Counted from the stretch's first letter, positions 42,002 through 51,204 are shown. The stretch is DNA of 64,000 nt from JBHEBG01 sp046557915 (GCF_046557915.1 NZ_JBHEBG010000001.1:744001-808000); one strand, 5' to 3'. A program made the numbers and translations. Notes: a model not told the origin generated them from the letters alone.

Positions 42002-43555
42002 TTAAAACTTAAAATTAAGGCCACTATAAATACCTACCGAAAACGGTCTAAAATCTCCGGCGGTATCGGAAAAAGTATTTAACTGATATTTAAATACAGG
42101 TTCTAAGTTTAATTGCACTTTTGGTGCAAATTTGTAATTTATTCCAACACCCACATTAGTGCTAAAGTTTACACTGTTGAGGTTGTTGGCCTCTCCTACA
42201 TCTGTGGCAAGGCCATCAGAAATAAGGGCAATGGAGTTATCTACTAGGAATAAGGAACTTACCCCTCCAATGAGGTTAACCCCAACCTTTTTGTCCACTA
42301 GGGCATAATTAAGCTCCAAAGGAACCTCCAAATACCCAAATTCTTGTACCATTCTTCCATCCAGGGAAGGTGCTGCAGCATCAAATTCGAATATTGCTGC
42401 CTGCGAAGCTGGCTGTTTCTCCGTTTTGCTCTGAACAACAAGATTTCTAGAACTGGCGGCATAATTGATATTATCAATAACGTCACTGGTAGAGGCATCT
42501 ATGGATGAAGAGAAAACTATTTCATTGGTATCGTACCCATAATCTACCTTATGTACCCCGGTACGCACACTTAATCGTTTACTAACATTATAAGCCACGG
42601 ACAGACCATAACTAAAATTAACATTACCCGACTTTGAGTTGGACGCAAAGTTGGAATGAATTGGAGAACCTTCCCCAAAAGAATCAAAATATACAGGCGC
42701 AACACTTGGGCCAACGGACCATTTGCCCGATCCGTTTTCGGCAACAATAATTTCCTCCTCTTGCTCGGCAATGGCTTCAAAAATTGATTTTTTGTTATTC
42801 TCTTCCAATAGTTCCGTTGTTTTTTCGGGTTCGGCAACGGTGTTTTCTGCAACGGCATCTTTGTTTTTTTCCTTAAACCCCGCCTCATCAACTACCTTTT
42901 CCAATTCTATGGCCTTTTCGGTTTTGGTAATATCAACATCGGTTACATCGGCATCGCGGTTTTCCAATAGTTGGTTTGTATCTGGTTTGTTAGGTGCTTG
43001 CCGTGCTTCCTTTTCCAAAATATCCGTTGTGCTAACTGCTGCAACTTGTGTGGTTTCTTGATTTGTTTTTTCTTTCCCAATTTTTGAGCTGCCCTTATCC
43101 ATATTCTTTTTGGAATCGGCTATTTTCTTTTCGTCATTTACCGAAAAGGAGGGCGTATTTTTTTTGTGCGTGCGGTCGTTATCCTGATTTTTGGTTTGGT
43201 TGTCCAAGGCCTTGCTCTTTGGAGCATCGGCCACTTTTTCGGTGTCCTTATCCGATAAGATAAAATTATCTTCCTTCTGTGTTTCCCCTTCTTGAGACTC
43301 GGGGGAATGGTTATTTTCTGTGTCCGTAATTACAGCATCAACCGTACCTTGGTCACCCAAGGGGTTAAATACATAAAATACGATGGCCAATAACGCAGCC
43401 ACACCGCCAAGTTTCCACCATATGGGGATAACCTTTCGGTTTTTTTCCTTTTTGTCCAAAGAGGCTTCAATGGCCTTCCATACTTTTTCGTTGGGAAGTT
43501 CATCGAAGTCCTTAAACTTCCTTTGAAACAAATTATCTATTTTCTTTTCACTCAT
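42002..43555 (-). CDS. Transmembrane protein with long linker and C-terminal outer-membrane beta-barrel domain, partner of an ECF sigma factor
   Basis: A 517-residue protein in three parts. The N-terminus (1-45, KKIDNLFQRKFKDFDELPNEKVWKAIEASL) is a cytoplasmic helix resembling anti-sigma interaction regions, followed by one membrane helix (about 48-64, LGGVAALLAIVFYVF). Residues about 65-275 are a low-complexity K/E/D/T/N-rich linker. Residues about 280-517 look like an outer-membrane beta-barrel (alternating strands such as NFSYGLSVAYNVSKRLSVRTGVH, ending in NFKF). The sigma-70 gene lies 69 bases upstream on the same strand. Spanning from cytoplasm to outer membrane is inferred from topology. 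Confidence 0.75.
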   Translation of the reverse strand: MSEKKIDNLFQRKFKDFDELPNEKVWKAIEASLDKKEKNRKVIPIWWKLGGVAALLAIVFYVFNPLGDQGTVDAVITDTENNHSPESQEGETQKEDNFILSDKDTEKVADAPKSKALDNQTKNQDNDRTHKKNTPSFSVNDEKKIADSKKNMDKGSSKIGKEKTNQETTQVAAVSTTDILEKEARQAPNKPDTNQLLENRDADVTDVDITKTEKAIELEKVVDEAGFKEKNKDAVAENTVAEPEKTTELLEENNKKSIFEAIAEQEEEIIVAENGSGKWSVGPSVAPVYFDSFGEGSPIHSNFASNSKSGNVNFSYGLSVAYNVSKRLSVRTGVHKVDYGYDTNEIVFSSSIDASTSDVIDNINYAASSRNLVVQSKTEKQPASQAAIFEFDAAAPSLDGRMVQEFGYLEVPLELNYALVDKKVGVNLIGGVSSLFLVDNSIALISDGLATDVGEANNLNSVNFSTNVGVGINYKFAPKVQLNLEPVFKYQLNTFSDTAGDFRPFSVGIYSGLNFKF

Positions 43556-43624
43556 ACTGCAATGAATTATGCAATGTTTATTTTTTTATGTGCGTTCATA
43601 TAATTCTATATCTATCGGTAACTG

Positions 43625-44191
43625 TTAAACAATTCCACCTAAAAAAAAGATGAGCATGCCTACAATGACCTTGGTTCTGTCGTTTTCTATTTTTTCCCTC
43701 AAAATTGTTCTGGCTCTAGCAAGATTGGATTTGGAGGTACCTAAGGAGGTGCCTAACAGCTCACCAATTTCCTTATGTGAATGCCCATCCAAAACATATA
43801 AATTAAAGGTTAGGCGGTATTTGTTTGGTAATTCCTGAATATAACCAAGCAAGGTGGCCAGACTAATCTCTTGGAATTCCGAGTCTACCTCGGATTCTTC
43901 CTGAATGTTTTCGGAAACTAGAGTCAAAGGATCTTCTTTTCTATATTTTTGGAGCACAGTGTTTACTGTTATCCGTTTTATCCATCCTTCAAAAGAACCT
44001 TTGAATTTAAACTGGTCTATTTTGTCGAAGATGGTCATAAAACTGTCGTGAAGGTTATCCTCGGCCTCCGTTTTGTTGCGCGAATATTTAAGGCATATAC
44101 CGAACAGTATACTCGAATATCGTCGGTATAGCTGTTCCTGTGCTTTTCTATTGCCCTTTTGGCAACTGTTTATGAGTTCTTCTAGACTCAA
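43625..44191 (-). CDS. RNA polymerase sigma-70 factor, ECF type
   Basis: A 188-residue ECF sigma factor. Region 2 is SLEELINSCQKGNRKAQEQLYRRYSSILFGICLKYSRNKTEAEDNLHDSFMTIFDKIDQFKFKGSFEGWIKRITVN, and region 4 is LPNKYRLTFNLYVLDGHSHKEIGELLGTSLGTSKSNLARARTIL. The last 14 residues (VIVGMLIFFLGGIV) are unusually hydrophobic for a soluble sigma factor. It heads a pair with the membrane/beta-barrel gene downstream, a common flavobacterial sigma/regulator arrangement. Confidence 0.93.
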   Translation of the reverse strand: MSLEELINSCQKGNRKAQEQLYRRYSSILFGICLKYSRNKTEAEDNLHDSFMTIFDKIDQFKFKGSFEGWIKRITVNTVLQKYRKEDPLTLVSENIQEESEVDSEFQEISLATLLGYIQELPNKYRLTFNLYVLDGHSHKEIGELLGTSLGTSKSNLARARTILREKIENDRTKVIVGMLIFFLGGIV

Positions 44192-44218
44192 ATTATTGTT
44201 GGTTAGATTATGGTTTAT

Positions 44219-44647
44219 TTAATTGGTGGGGTCGTTTACCGGCACTTCAATCTCTAGATACTGTTGTTCACCGTTTTCATCTTCCCCCGTCCAAAAGCGG
44301 AAAAGGTAGGTATCGGAAAACAGTACGGTAAAATCAAAGGAAGCTTCAACTGTGTCGGTCAACTGTGTACAGACCAAATCAGTCCTTTGAGAACCGATAA
44401 CAACAACATTTCTAGTAGTAGTATCCGGGTTGTCAATTTCGAAACCCCGAAAGGTGGTACAACCATCGGGTAGTGAGTACGTGACCGTTATTTTATGAGT
44501 CTCATTGAGATCGAAAGCATCCGGGACTTCCGCACTCAAGACCCGTAGGGCCACAAAATTAAAGTTTGGACCATCGTCATCTAAATTGCAAGAACTAAAT
44601 GCAAATAAGGTCAAAACAACTAACGCAAACAAAAGAATCCTCTTCAT
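44219..44647 (-). CDS. Small secreted lipoprotein of unknown function
   Basis: A 142-residue lipoprotein from ATG 44647: signal MKRILLFALVVLTLFAFSSC with the lipid-modified Cys followed by NLDDDGPN (Asp-rich, a surface-export-like signal). The body is beta-rich with an Ig-like look (FVALRVLSAEVPDAFDLNETHKITVTYSLPDGCTTFRGFEI, then DTVEASFDFTVLFSDTYLFRFWTG). I do not recognise a family. It is 27 bases upstream of the sigma factor and on the same strand, so it may be co-transcribed with it. Confidence 0.75.
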   Translation of the reverse strand: MKRILLFALVVLTLFAFSSCNLDDDGPNFNFVALRVLSAEVPDAFDLNETHKITVTYSLPDGCTTFRGFEIDNPDTTTRNVVVIGSQRTDLVCTQLTDTVEASFDFTVLFSDTYLFRFWTGEDENGEQQYLEIEVPVNDPTN

Positions 44648-44724
44648 AACCATCTAGAATTTTTTCTTTTAAGATGTTAGATAAAGATAAAGGTTGCGTT
44701 TTTAGAGCAGAACGCTATATTTTT

Positions 44725-45732
44725 CTAGCTCTTAACAGCACTTATGGCTTCTTTAATTTTGGCCTCCAGCTCTTCGGATAGTTCTGGGTTGTCTTGCATT
44801 AAAGCTTTAACGGCATCCCTGCCCTGCCCAAGTTTGGTGTCGCCATAGCTGAACCAAGAGCCACTTTTCTTAACAATTTCATACTCCACGCCAAGATCTA
44901 GGATTTCACCAACTTTGGAAATTCCTTCGCCGTACATTATATCAAATTCGGCAGTTCTAAATGGCGGGGCAACCTTGTTCTTTACCACTTTTACCCTGGT
45001 CTTGTTTCCTTGTACACCACCGTCCGTATCTTTTATTTGGGTAGACCTTCTTATGTCTAGACGTACGGAGGCATAAAATTTAAGGGCATTTCCACCGGTA
45101 GTGGTTTCCGGATTACCGAACATTACCCCTATTTTTTCTCGCAATTGATTTATAAAAATCACCGTACAGTGCGTTTTGCTGATAGAACCTGTCAGTTTCC
45201 TTAATGCCTGGGACATTAGTCTTGCATGCAGACCCATTTTGGAATCGCCCATTTCCCCTTCTATTTCACTTTTAGGGGTAAGTGCGGCAACAGAATCTAT
45301 AATTACTATGTCTATGGCGCCAGATCGGATTAGGTTGTCAGCTATTTCCAGGGCTTGTTCTCCATTATCGGGCTGTGAAATAATCAAATTGTCAATGTCA
45401 ACACCTAGTTTTTCGGCATAAAAACGGTCAAAGGCATGTTCGGCATCAATGAAGGCGGCAATACCGCCATTTTTTTGAGCCTCGGCAATGGCATGCAAGG
45501 TAAGTGTAGTTTTACCAGAGGATTCCGGACCATAAATTTCTATGACACGTCCTCTAGGGTATCCGCCTACGCCTAAGGCTATGTCCAAGCCCAATGAACC
45601 GGAAGGAATAACCTCCACATCTTCAACTACGCTATCGCCCAATTTCATTACGGCCCCCTTGCCATAGGTTTTATCCAGTTTATCCAACGTAAGCTTAAGC
45701 GCTTTTAATTTTGCATCTTTTTCCGAACTCAT
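44725..45732 (-). CDS. recA: Recombinase RecA
   Basis: A 335-residue RecA from ATG 45732 (SSEKDAKLKALKLTLDKLDKTYGKGAVM is the normal N-terminus; the frame extends 17 codons further without conservation). Walker A is GPESSGKTT, and VIFINQLREKIGVMFGNPETTTGGNALKFYAS is the conserved loop L2 region. It catalyses strand exchange and triggers SOS autocleavage of LexA-type proteins. A possible minus-strand promoter is at 45753-45783. No SOS box could be assigned. Confidence 0.98.
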   Translation of the reverse strand: MSSEKDAKLKALKLTLDKLDKTYGKGAVMKLGDSVVEDVEVIPSGSLGLDIALGVGGYPRGRVIEIYGPESSGKTTLTLHAIAEAQKNGGIAAFIDAEHAFDRFYAEKLGVDIDNLIISQPDNGEQALEIADNLIRSGAIDIVIIDSVAALTPKSEIEGEMGDSKMGLHARLMSQALRKLTGSISKTHCTVIFINQLREKIGVMFGNPETTTGGNALKFYASVRLDIRRSTQIKDTDGGVQGNKTRVKVVKNKVAPPFRTAEFDIMYGEGISKVGEILDLGVEYEIVKKSGSWFSYGDTKLGQGRDAVKALMQDNPELSEELEAKIKEAISAVKS

Positions 45733-45752
45733 TTTATACCATTTTAGGGACG

Positions 45753-45783
45753 CTAAATTACCATTTCTTTTTGCATATCGCAA
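45753..45783 (-). promoter_or_regulatory. Possible recA promoter
   Basis: Read on the minus strand: TTG (45781-45783), a 20-base spacer, and TAATTTAG (45753-45760), one mismatch from TAnnTTTG. It leaves a short leader of about 15 bases before the recA start. Confidence 0.35.
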
Positions 45784-45861
45784 CGGCCACGCAACCTTTT
45801 TGGAAATTACACATCTAATTGAAAAACGTTAAAAAAAATAGTGCCGTTTTCTTAAAAAATA

Positions 45862-45972
45862 CCATAACCGGTATGGGTTATGGGCCACGGTGGTCACGTC
45901 TCCCTTAAATTCTATGAAAAAGAAAAATAAAGGAGTGGCCTTAAAAGAGCCTTGAATTTTCAAGGCTCTTTT
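45862..45972 (+). ncRNA. Candidate structured leader or small RNA with tiny ORF and terminator, upstream of trhO
   Basis: Between divergent recA and trhO. A hairpin CCATAACC/GGTTATGG (45862-45869, 45876-45883, 6-base loop) is followed by GGCCAC at 45883-45888, which can pair with GTGGCC at 45935-45940, and then by an intrinsic terminator (14-base arms 45943-45956 and 45959-45972, T-run). A 13-codon ORF (45914-45955, MKKKNKGVALKEP) ends inside the terminator stem. This could be an attenuator for trhO or an independent small RNA; I do not recognise a known riboswitch. Confidence 0.4.
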
Positions 45973-45976
45973 TATT
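45943..45976 (+). terminator. Intrinsic terminator upstream of trhO
   Basis: Arms 45943-45956 and 45959-45972 form a long stem, followed by a T-rich stretch (CTCTTTTTATTT). It points along the plus strand, although no annotated plus-strand gene ends here, which implies a short transcript starting after 45783. Confidence 0.8.
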
Positions 45977-46040
45977 TAATTTACTGATTATTATTATTTT
46001 TGCGCATTAATCTATTCTTTAACTTAACTATTGGTATAGC

Positions 46041-47072
46041 ATGCAACTGTACAATACCTTAAGTGCAAAGGAAAGGGAGGCCCTTATAGAAAAGGCGGGC
46101 AAAGAACGCCTCACCATCTCTTTCTACAAATATGCACATATCCACAACCTATCTATTTTTCGCAACCATTTGTTTGTTCATTGGAACGAACTAGATGTTT
46201 TGGGACGCATTTATGTGGCTCACGAAGGAATCAATGCACAGCTATCCGTGCCTGCTGAGAACTTTTCGGGGTTTAAGGAGCATTTGGATAGTATTGGGTT
46301 TTTAAAAGATGTTCGTCTTAACATTGCGATAGAACAATACAACAAGTCTTTCCTAAAACTAAAGGTAAAAATCAGGAATAAAATAGTGGCGGACGGACTT
46401 AATGACGATACTTTTGATGTTACCGATAAAGGAATCCATGTAGACGCGGAAAAATTCAATGCACTTATTGAGGATCCCGATACGGTATTGGTAGATATGC
46501 GAAACCATTACGAAAGTGAAATAGGACATTTTAAAAATGCTATTACCCCAGATGTAGATACTTTTCGCGATTCTTTGGATGTAATTGAGAACGACCTGGC
46601 CGATTATAAAGAGGATAAAAAACTGGTGATGTACTGTACCGGAGGCATTAGATGTGAAAAGGCCAGTGCCTACTATAAACACAAAGGTTTTAAGAATGTA
46701 TTTCAGCTCGAGGGTGGTATAATAGAATACACAAGACAGGTAAAAGCACAAAATCTTGAAAACAAGTTTTTGGGCAAGAATTTTGTATTCGATCATCGTC
46801 GAGGAGAGCGTATCACCCAAGATGTAATTGCAAATTGCCATCAATGTGGAGCACCTTGCGATACCCATGTAAATTGTGCCAACGAAGCTTGTCATCTATT
46901 GTTTATACAGTGCGAATCCTGTGCAAAAAAAATGGACGATTGTTGTTCACAAAACTGCAAGCAGATTCATGCATTGCCTTTTGAAGAGCAGAAAAAACTA
47001 AGAAAGGGAAAAACGGTGAGTAACAAAATCTTTAAGAAAGGGAGATCTGAAGTATTGAAATTTAAAAAATGA
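46041..47072 (+). CDS. trhO: tRNA uridine(34) hydroxylase TrhO (rhodanese-like)
   Basis: A 343-residue protein of the TrhO/YceA family. An N-terminal UPF0176 domain (FYKYAHIHNLSIFRNHLFVHWNELDVLGRIYVAHEGINAQLSVP) precedes a rhodanese domain (about 140-240) with the active-site loop MYCTGGIRCEKASAYY. A C-terminal cysteine-rich segment (CHQCGAPCDTHVNC, then CESCAKKMDDCCSQNC) probably binds zinc. TrhO hydroxylates U34 of certain tRNAs, using prephenate-derived chemistry independent of oxygen delivery by TrhP. It stands alone after the candidate leader at 45862-45972. Confidence 0.93.
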   Translation: MQLYNTLSAKEREALIEKAGKERLTISFYKYAHIHNLSIFRNHLFVHWNELDVLGRIYVAHEGINAQLSVPAENFSGFKEHLDSIGFLKDVRLNIAIEQYNKSFLKLKVKIRNKIVADGLNDDTFDVTDKGIHVDAEKFNALIEDPDTVLVDMRNHYESEIGHFKNAITPDVDTFRDSLDVIENDLADYKEDKKLVMYCTGGIRCEKASAYYKHKGFKNVFQLEGGIIEYTRQVKAQNLENKFLGKNFVFDHRRGERITQDVIANCHQCGAPCDTHVNCANEACHLLFIQCESCAKKMDDCCSQNCKQIHALPFEEQKKLRKGKTVSNKIFKKGRSEVLKFKK

Positions 47073-47217
47073 CGGTTGCTTTACGGTTATCGGCACTTTC
47101 CCAATTCTATGGATGTATTTCGCTCGCCTAACAATTTATACTATCTTTACCTTTAAGTAAAATTATGAACCTATTTCGATAAAAACGGGGTGTTTTTACC
47201 GAATCAAGATACAAAAT

Positions 47218-48381
47218 ATGGGTTGTAGCAGTTGTTCAACTGGTAAAGACGGACAACCGCGTGGCTGCAAGAACAATGGCACTTGTGGTACCGATGGTTG
47301 TAATAAACTAACAGTTTTTGATTGGCTTTCCAATATGTCTCTTCCAAGTGGGGAAAAGTCCTTTGCCGGAGTTGAGATCCGTTTTAAAAACAGCAGAAAA
47401 GAGTTTTTTAAGAATACGGAAAATCTAACGCTTTCCATTGGGGATATTGTGGCCACTCAGGCCAAAACAGGACACGACGTGGGCATGGTAACCCTTACCG
47501 GGGAGTTGGTAAAGGTGCAGATGAAATTGAAGAAAACCGATATTGATCATGAGGATACCTTAAAGATATATAGGAAAGCAACACAGAAGGATATCGATAT
47601 TTGGCAAAAATGCCGGGACCGCGAAGAAGAAATTAAAAAAAGAGCAAGGGAAATAGCCATAATATTGGGGTTGCAGATGAAAATCTCTGACGTGGAATTT
47701 CAAGGAGACGGGTCAAAAGCCACGTTTTTTTATACTGCGGAAGAGCGCGTTGATTTTAGGCAGCTAATAAAGGATATGGCAAAGGCCTTTGGTATCCGAA
47801 TAGAAATGAGGCAGATCGGCTATAGGCAGGAGGCCCAACGTTTAGGAGGTATAGGATCTTGCGGAAGAGAACTGTGCTGTTCAACCTGGTTAACAGATTT
47901 TAGATCCGTTAGTACATCTGCCGCCCGCTATCAGCAACTTTCCCTTAATCCCCAAAAGTTGGCCGGGCAATGCGGTAAGTTAAAGTGCTGCCTAAATTAC
48001 GAGCTAGATATGTATTTGGAAGCTCTAAAGGATTTTCCTTCACAAGACAGTAAATTATTCACGGAAAAAGGATTGGCCTTTTGCCAGAAAACAGATATTT
48101 TTAAGGGCATACTTTGGTTTTCCTACAAGGATGAACCAGCCAATTGGCATACGCTGACAGCCAATCAGGTTCATGAAATTTTGCGGAAGAACAAAGCCAA
48201 AGAAAAGGTGGCCAGCTTAGAAGAATACGCCGTTGAAAATCTTCAGGAAGAAAAAACGGTATTCGAAAATGTTGTTGGACAAGATAGCTTAACCAGATTT
48301 GATAAACCCAAACGTAAGGGCAAAAGGAACAATAATAAGAAAAGAAGGAACAATAGGAAAAGACCTGCCAAAAATGCGTAA
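47218..48381 (+). CDS. ricT: PSP1/RicT domain protein (regulatory iron-sulfur complex subunit RicT)
   Basis: A 387-residue protein. The N-terminus is cysteine-rich (MGCSSCSTGKDGQPRG, then CKNNGTCGTDGC), the middle is the PSP1 domain (about 50-260, LSIGDIVATQAKTGHDVGMVTLTG to MRQIGYRQEAQRLGGIGSCGRELCCSTWL and CGKLKCCLNYELD), and the C-terminus is very basic (KRKGKRNNNKKRRNNRKRPAK). In Bacillus the RicT complex carries iron-sulfur clusters and aids RNA processing; the basic tail suggests RNA contact here. gldH and pbp1A follow in the same run. Confidence 0.92.
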   Translation: MGCSSCSTGKDGQPRGCKNNGTCGTDGCNKLTVFDWLSNMSLPSGEKSFAGVEIRFKNSRKEFFKNTENLTLSIGDIVATQAKTGHDVGMVTLTGELVKVQMKLKKTDIDHEDTLKIYRKATQKDIDIWQKCRDREEEIKKRAREIAIILGLQMKISDVEFQGDGSKATFFYTAEERVDFRQLIKDMAKAFGIRIEMRQIGYRQEAQRLGGIGSCGRELCCSTWLTDFRSVSTSAARYQQLSLNPQKLAGQCGKLKCCLNYELDMYLEALKDFPSQDSKLFTEKGLAFCQKTDIFKGILWFSYKDEPANWHTLTANQVHEILRKNKAKEKVASLEEYAVENLQEEKTVFENVVGQDSLTRFDKPKRKGKRNNNKKRRNNRKRPAKNA

Positions 48382-48859
48382 GTACCTCTTTGCTTTACTA
48401 CTTTTTAGTTTGATCGTTTCTTGTAATCAAAATACGGTCCGTTCAGAATATCAAACGATTTCCAATGGCAATTGGGAAAAGGACGCCGTGGTACAGTTTA
48501 CCTTTTCCGAAATGGATACCACCCAAACACACCATATCTTCATAAACCTTAGGAACGACGAGACTTTCCCCTATAGCAACCTTTTTCTAATCGCCGAACT
48601 TGGTTTTCCCAGTGGGCAAACCGTTAGGGATACCTTAGAATACGAAATGGCACTTGCAGACGGAAAATGGTTGGGCAAGGGATACGGAAGCATTAAAGAG
48701 AACAAATTTTGGTACAAGGAAAACATCGTTTTTCCTTCCTCTGGCGTATATACTTTGCAACTGTCACATGCTATGCGAAAAAATGGGACAGTAGATGGTA
48801 TTGTGGACCTAAACGGTATCACGGATGTAGGTTTCGAAATTGAAAAGAGTAATCAATAA
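48374..48859 (+). CDS. gldH: Gliding motility lipoprotein GldH
   Basis: A 161-residue lipoprotein from ATG 48374: signal MRKYLFALLLFSLIVSC, then NQNTVRSEYQTISNGNWEKDAVVQFTF, the normal GldH start. The rest is beta-rich (THHIFINLRNDETFPYSNLFLIAELGFPSG). GldH is required for gliding in Flavobacterium johnsoniae, together with the type IX system that includes porW in this window. It overlaps ricT by 8 bases and is followed by pbp1A after 3 bases; the ricT-gldH-pbp1A order is a usual flavobacterial arrangement. Confidence 0.95.
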   Translation: MRKYLFALLLFSLIVSCNQNTVRSEYQTISNGNWEKDAVVQFTFSEMDTTQTHHIFINLRNDETFPYSNLFLIAELGFPSGQTVRDTLEYEMALADGKWLGKGYGSIKENKFWYKENIVFPSSGVYTLQLSHAMRKNGTVDGIVDLNGITDVGFEIEKSNQ

Positions 48860-48862
48860 ACT

Positions 48863-51193
48863 ATGACAGCGGTCAAAAAGAAAAAGAGCAGCACTGGCTT
48901 CTTTAAATACATTAAATGGTTCTGGATATTATTTGCCTCGGGCATTTTTGCGGTATTTCTGATTTTTTTACTGGCCGCATGGGGCGCTTTTGGGGAAATG
49001 CCCACTTTTGAGCGGTTAGAAAATCCACAAACTAATCTGGCAACCGAAATAATTTCTTCCGATGGAGAAACCTTGGGGAAGTTTTACTTGGACGATAACC
49101 GTACCCCAGTGTCCTACGAAGACCTTCCACAAAATCTTGTAAACGCCTTAATAGCGACAGAAGATGCTAGGTATTACGAGCATTCGGGGATCGATGCAAG
49201 AGGCACCCTAAGGGCCGTAGCATTTTTGGGAACCAAGGGAGGTGCCAGTACCATATCGCAGCAACTTTCCAAATTACTCTTTACAAAAAGAAGATCGGGC
49301 GGAAGCATAGAGCGTGTTATCCAAAAGGTAAAAGAATGGGTAATCGCCATCCGTTTGGAAAGGCAGTATACCAAAGAAGAAATCATGGCCATGTACATGA
49401 ACATTTATGATTTTAACTATAACGCGGATGGTATACGATCAGCTTCCAGAATTTATTTTGGGAAGGAACCCAAAGACCTAAAAACGGAAGAATCTGCCGT
49501 ACTTGTAGGGATGCTCAAAAACTCATCGCTCTATAACCCTATCCGTAGGGAGGAGCTGGTTTTAAATAGGAGAAATACAGTACTTGGGCAAATGGCCAAG
49601 TACGATTATATTACAGAAAAGGAGAAAGACTCGTTGCAAGAGCTAAAAATGGACATTAATTTTAGTCCAGAATCACATCGCGAAGGATTGGCCACTTACT
49701 TTAGAATGTATTTACAACGTTTTTTAAACGGATGGATCAAGGACAATCCCAAACCCGATGGTGAAAAGTATAACATTTACTTAGATGGTTTAAAGGTATA
49801 TACTACGGTAGATTCTAGAATGCAGGCCAATGCGGAAGAAGCGGTAAAGGAACATATGAAACGTTTACAGGCGGAATTTTTTCATCAGAATACACCAGAC
49901 CGCAATCCAACAACACCCTTTTTGGATTTGGAAGATAGCGAGATAAATACCATCATGGAACGGGGAATGAGAACCTCCGAAAGATGGCGGACCATGAAAG
50001 CAAACGGAAAATCCGAAAAGGAAATTAGGGAATCCTTTAAGGTAAAAAGGGAAATGACGGTTTTTGATTGGAATAGCGACACCCAAGAAAAGGATACGAT
50101 ATTAACGCCATTGGATTCTATAAGATATTATAAATCTTTCCTTAGAACGGCAATGATGTCCATGGAACCGCAGACAGGCCATGTAAAAGCATGGGTAGGT
50201 GGTTTAAATTATAAACACTTTCAGTACGATAACGTAATCCAAGGGGCCAGACAGGCCGGGTCTACATTTAAACCCTTTGTCTATGCCGCTGCCATTGATC
50301 AACTAAGACTATCGCCATGCGATTCCCTTCCCGACAACCAATATTGTATTGAAGCAGAAAAACACGGAAACCCAGATCCCTGGTGCCCTAAAAATTCCGT
50401 AGGAAAGTATTCGGGTAAAATGCTGACCTTAAAAAATGCCCTGGCAAATTCGGTAAATACCGTAACAGCACAACTTATAGATAGGGTTGGTCCAAAAGCT
50501 GTGGTCGCAATCGTAAAAAACTTAGGGCTTACCAAAGAAATCCCGGAAGTCCCGTCCATAGCATTGGGGACCCCCGATTTTAATGTTTATGAAATGGTAG
50601 GGGCATATGGCACCTTCGCCAATCAAGGAGTATATGTAAAGCCCGTGATGGTAACCAGGATAGAGGATAAAAATGGCACCGTACTTTTTGAGTATGTTCC
50701 AAAGACCAAGGACGTGCTCAGCAAAGATGTTTCCTATGCCATGATTAATCTTATGGAGGGGGTTACCCAAGGAGGATCTGGTACTAGACTACGACATAGC
50801 TTCAATAAAGACCAAACGGTATATAAAGAGATCATCACAGGATATCCTTATGGATTAACCAATCCAATAGCCGGTAAAACAGGGACTACGCAGAATCAGA
50901 GCGACGGTTGGTTTATGGGAATGGTGCCCAATTTGGTGACCGGGGTTTGGGTAGGTGGCGAAGAGAGGGCCACACACTTTAAAACCATCACTTATGGCCA
51001 AGGCGCCTCAATGGCCCTGCCAATATGGGGATTGTACATGAAGAAGAACTATGCCAACGAGGAGTTGGGGGTTTCTACAGGCGCATTTCCCGAGCCTGAA
51101 GAAATGACTATTAATATAGATTGTACCAAGATCCGGGAAGATATAGAGAAGGACTCCGATTTGGAAGACGATCTAGATGATCTCGATTTCTAA
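48863..51193 (+). CDS. Class A penicillin-binding protein (transglycosylase/transpeptidase)
   Basis: A 776-residue bifunctional PBP: membrane helix (about 16-40, WFWILFASGIFAVFLIFLLAAWG), GT51 domain (about 70-240, NALIATEDARYYEHSGIDARGTLRA and STISQQLSKLLF), and transpeptidase domain with GSTFKP (Ser/Lys), SVN and AGKTGTT (KTG) motifs. The C-terminus is strongly acidic (EDIEKDSDLEDDLDDLDF). It polymerises and crosslinks peptidoglycan in the periplasm. It sits in the ricT-gldH-pbp run and precedes scoA by 11 bases. Confidence 0.97.
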   Translation: MTAVKKKKSSTGFFKYIKWFWILFASGIFAVFLIFLLAAWGAFGEMPTFERLENPQTNLATEIISSDGETLGKFYLDDNRTPVSYEDLPQNLVNALIATEDARYYEHSGIDARGTLRAVAFLGTKGGASTISQQLSKLLFTKRRSGGSIERVIQKVKEWVIAIRLERQYTKEEIMAMYMNIYDFNYNADGIRSASRIYFGKEPKDLKTEESAVLVGMLKNSSLYNPIRREELVLNRRNTVLGQMAKYDYITEKEKDSLQELKMDINFSPESHREGLATYFRMYLQRFLNGWIKDNPKPDGEKYNIYLDGLKVYTTVDSRMQANAEEAVKEHMKRLQAEFFHQNTPDRNPTTPFLDLEDSEINTIMERGMRTSERWRTMKANGKSEKEIRESFKVKREMTVFDWNSDTQEKDTILTPLDSIRYYKSFLRTAMMSMEPQTGHVKAWVGGLNYKHFQYDNVIQGARQAGSTFKPFVYAAAIDQLRLSPCDSLPDNQYCIEAEKHGNPDPWCPKNSVGKYSGKMLTLKNALANSVNTVTAQLIDRVGPKAVVAIVKNLGLTKEIPEVPSIALGTPDFNVYEMVGAYGTFANQGVYVKPVMVTRIEDKNGTVLFEYVPKTKDVLSKDVSYAMINLMEGVTQGGSGTRLRHSFNKDQTVYKEIITGYPYGLTNPIAGKTGTTQNQSDGWFMGMVPNLVTGVWVGGEERATHFKTITYGQGASMALPIWGLYMKKNYANEELGVSTGAFPEPEEMTINIDCTKIREDIEKDSDLEDDLDDLDF

Positions 51194-51204
51194 AATGCCC
51201 AACA

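Noticed and set aside
46359..46895. 178-codon minus-strand ORF
   Set aside because: It lies wholly within trhO on the opposite strand; composition is that of a frame shadow.
47180..47198. Hairpin TAAAAAC-GGGGT-GTTTTTA before ricT
   Set aside because: Short, AT-rich stem with no matching regulator or terminator tail; too weak to annotate.
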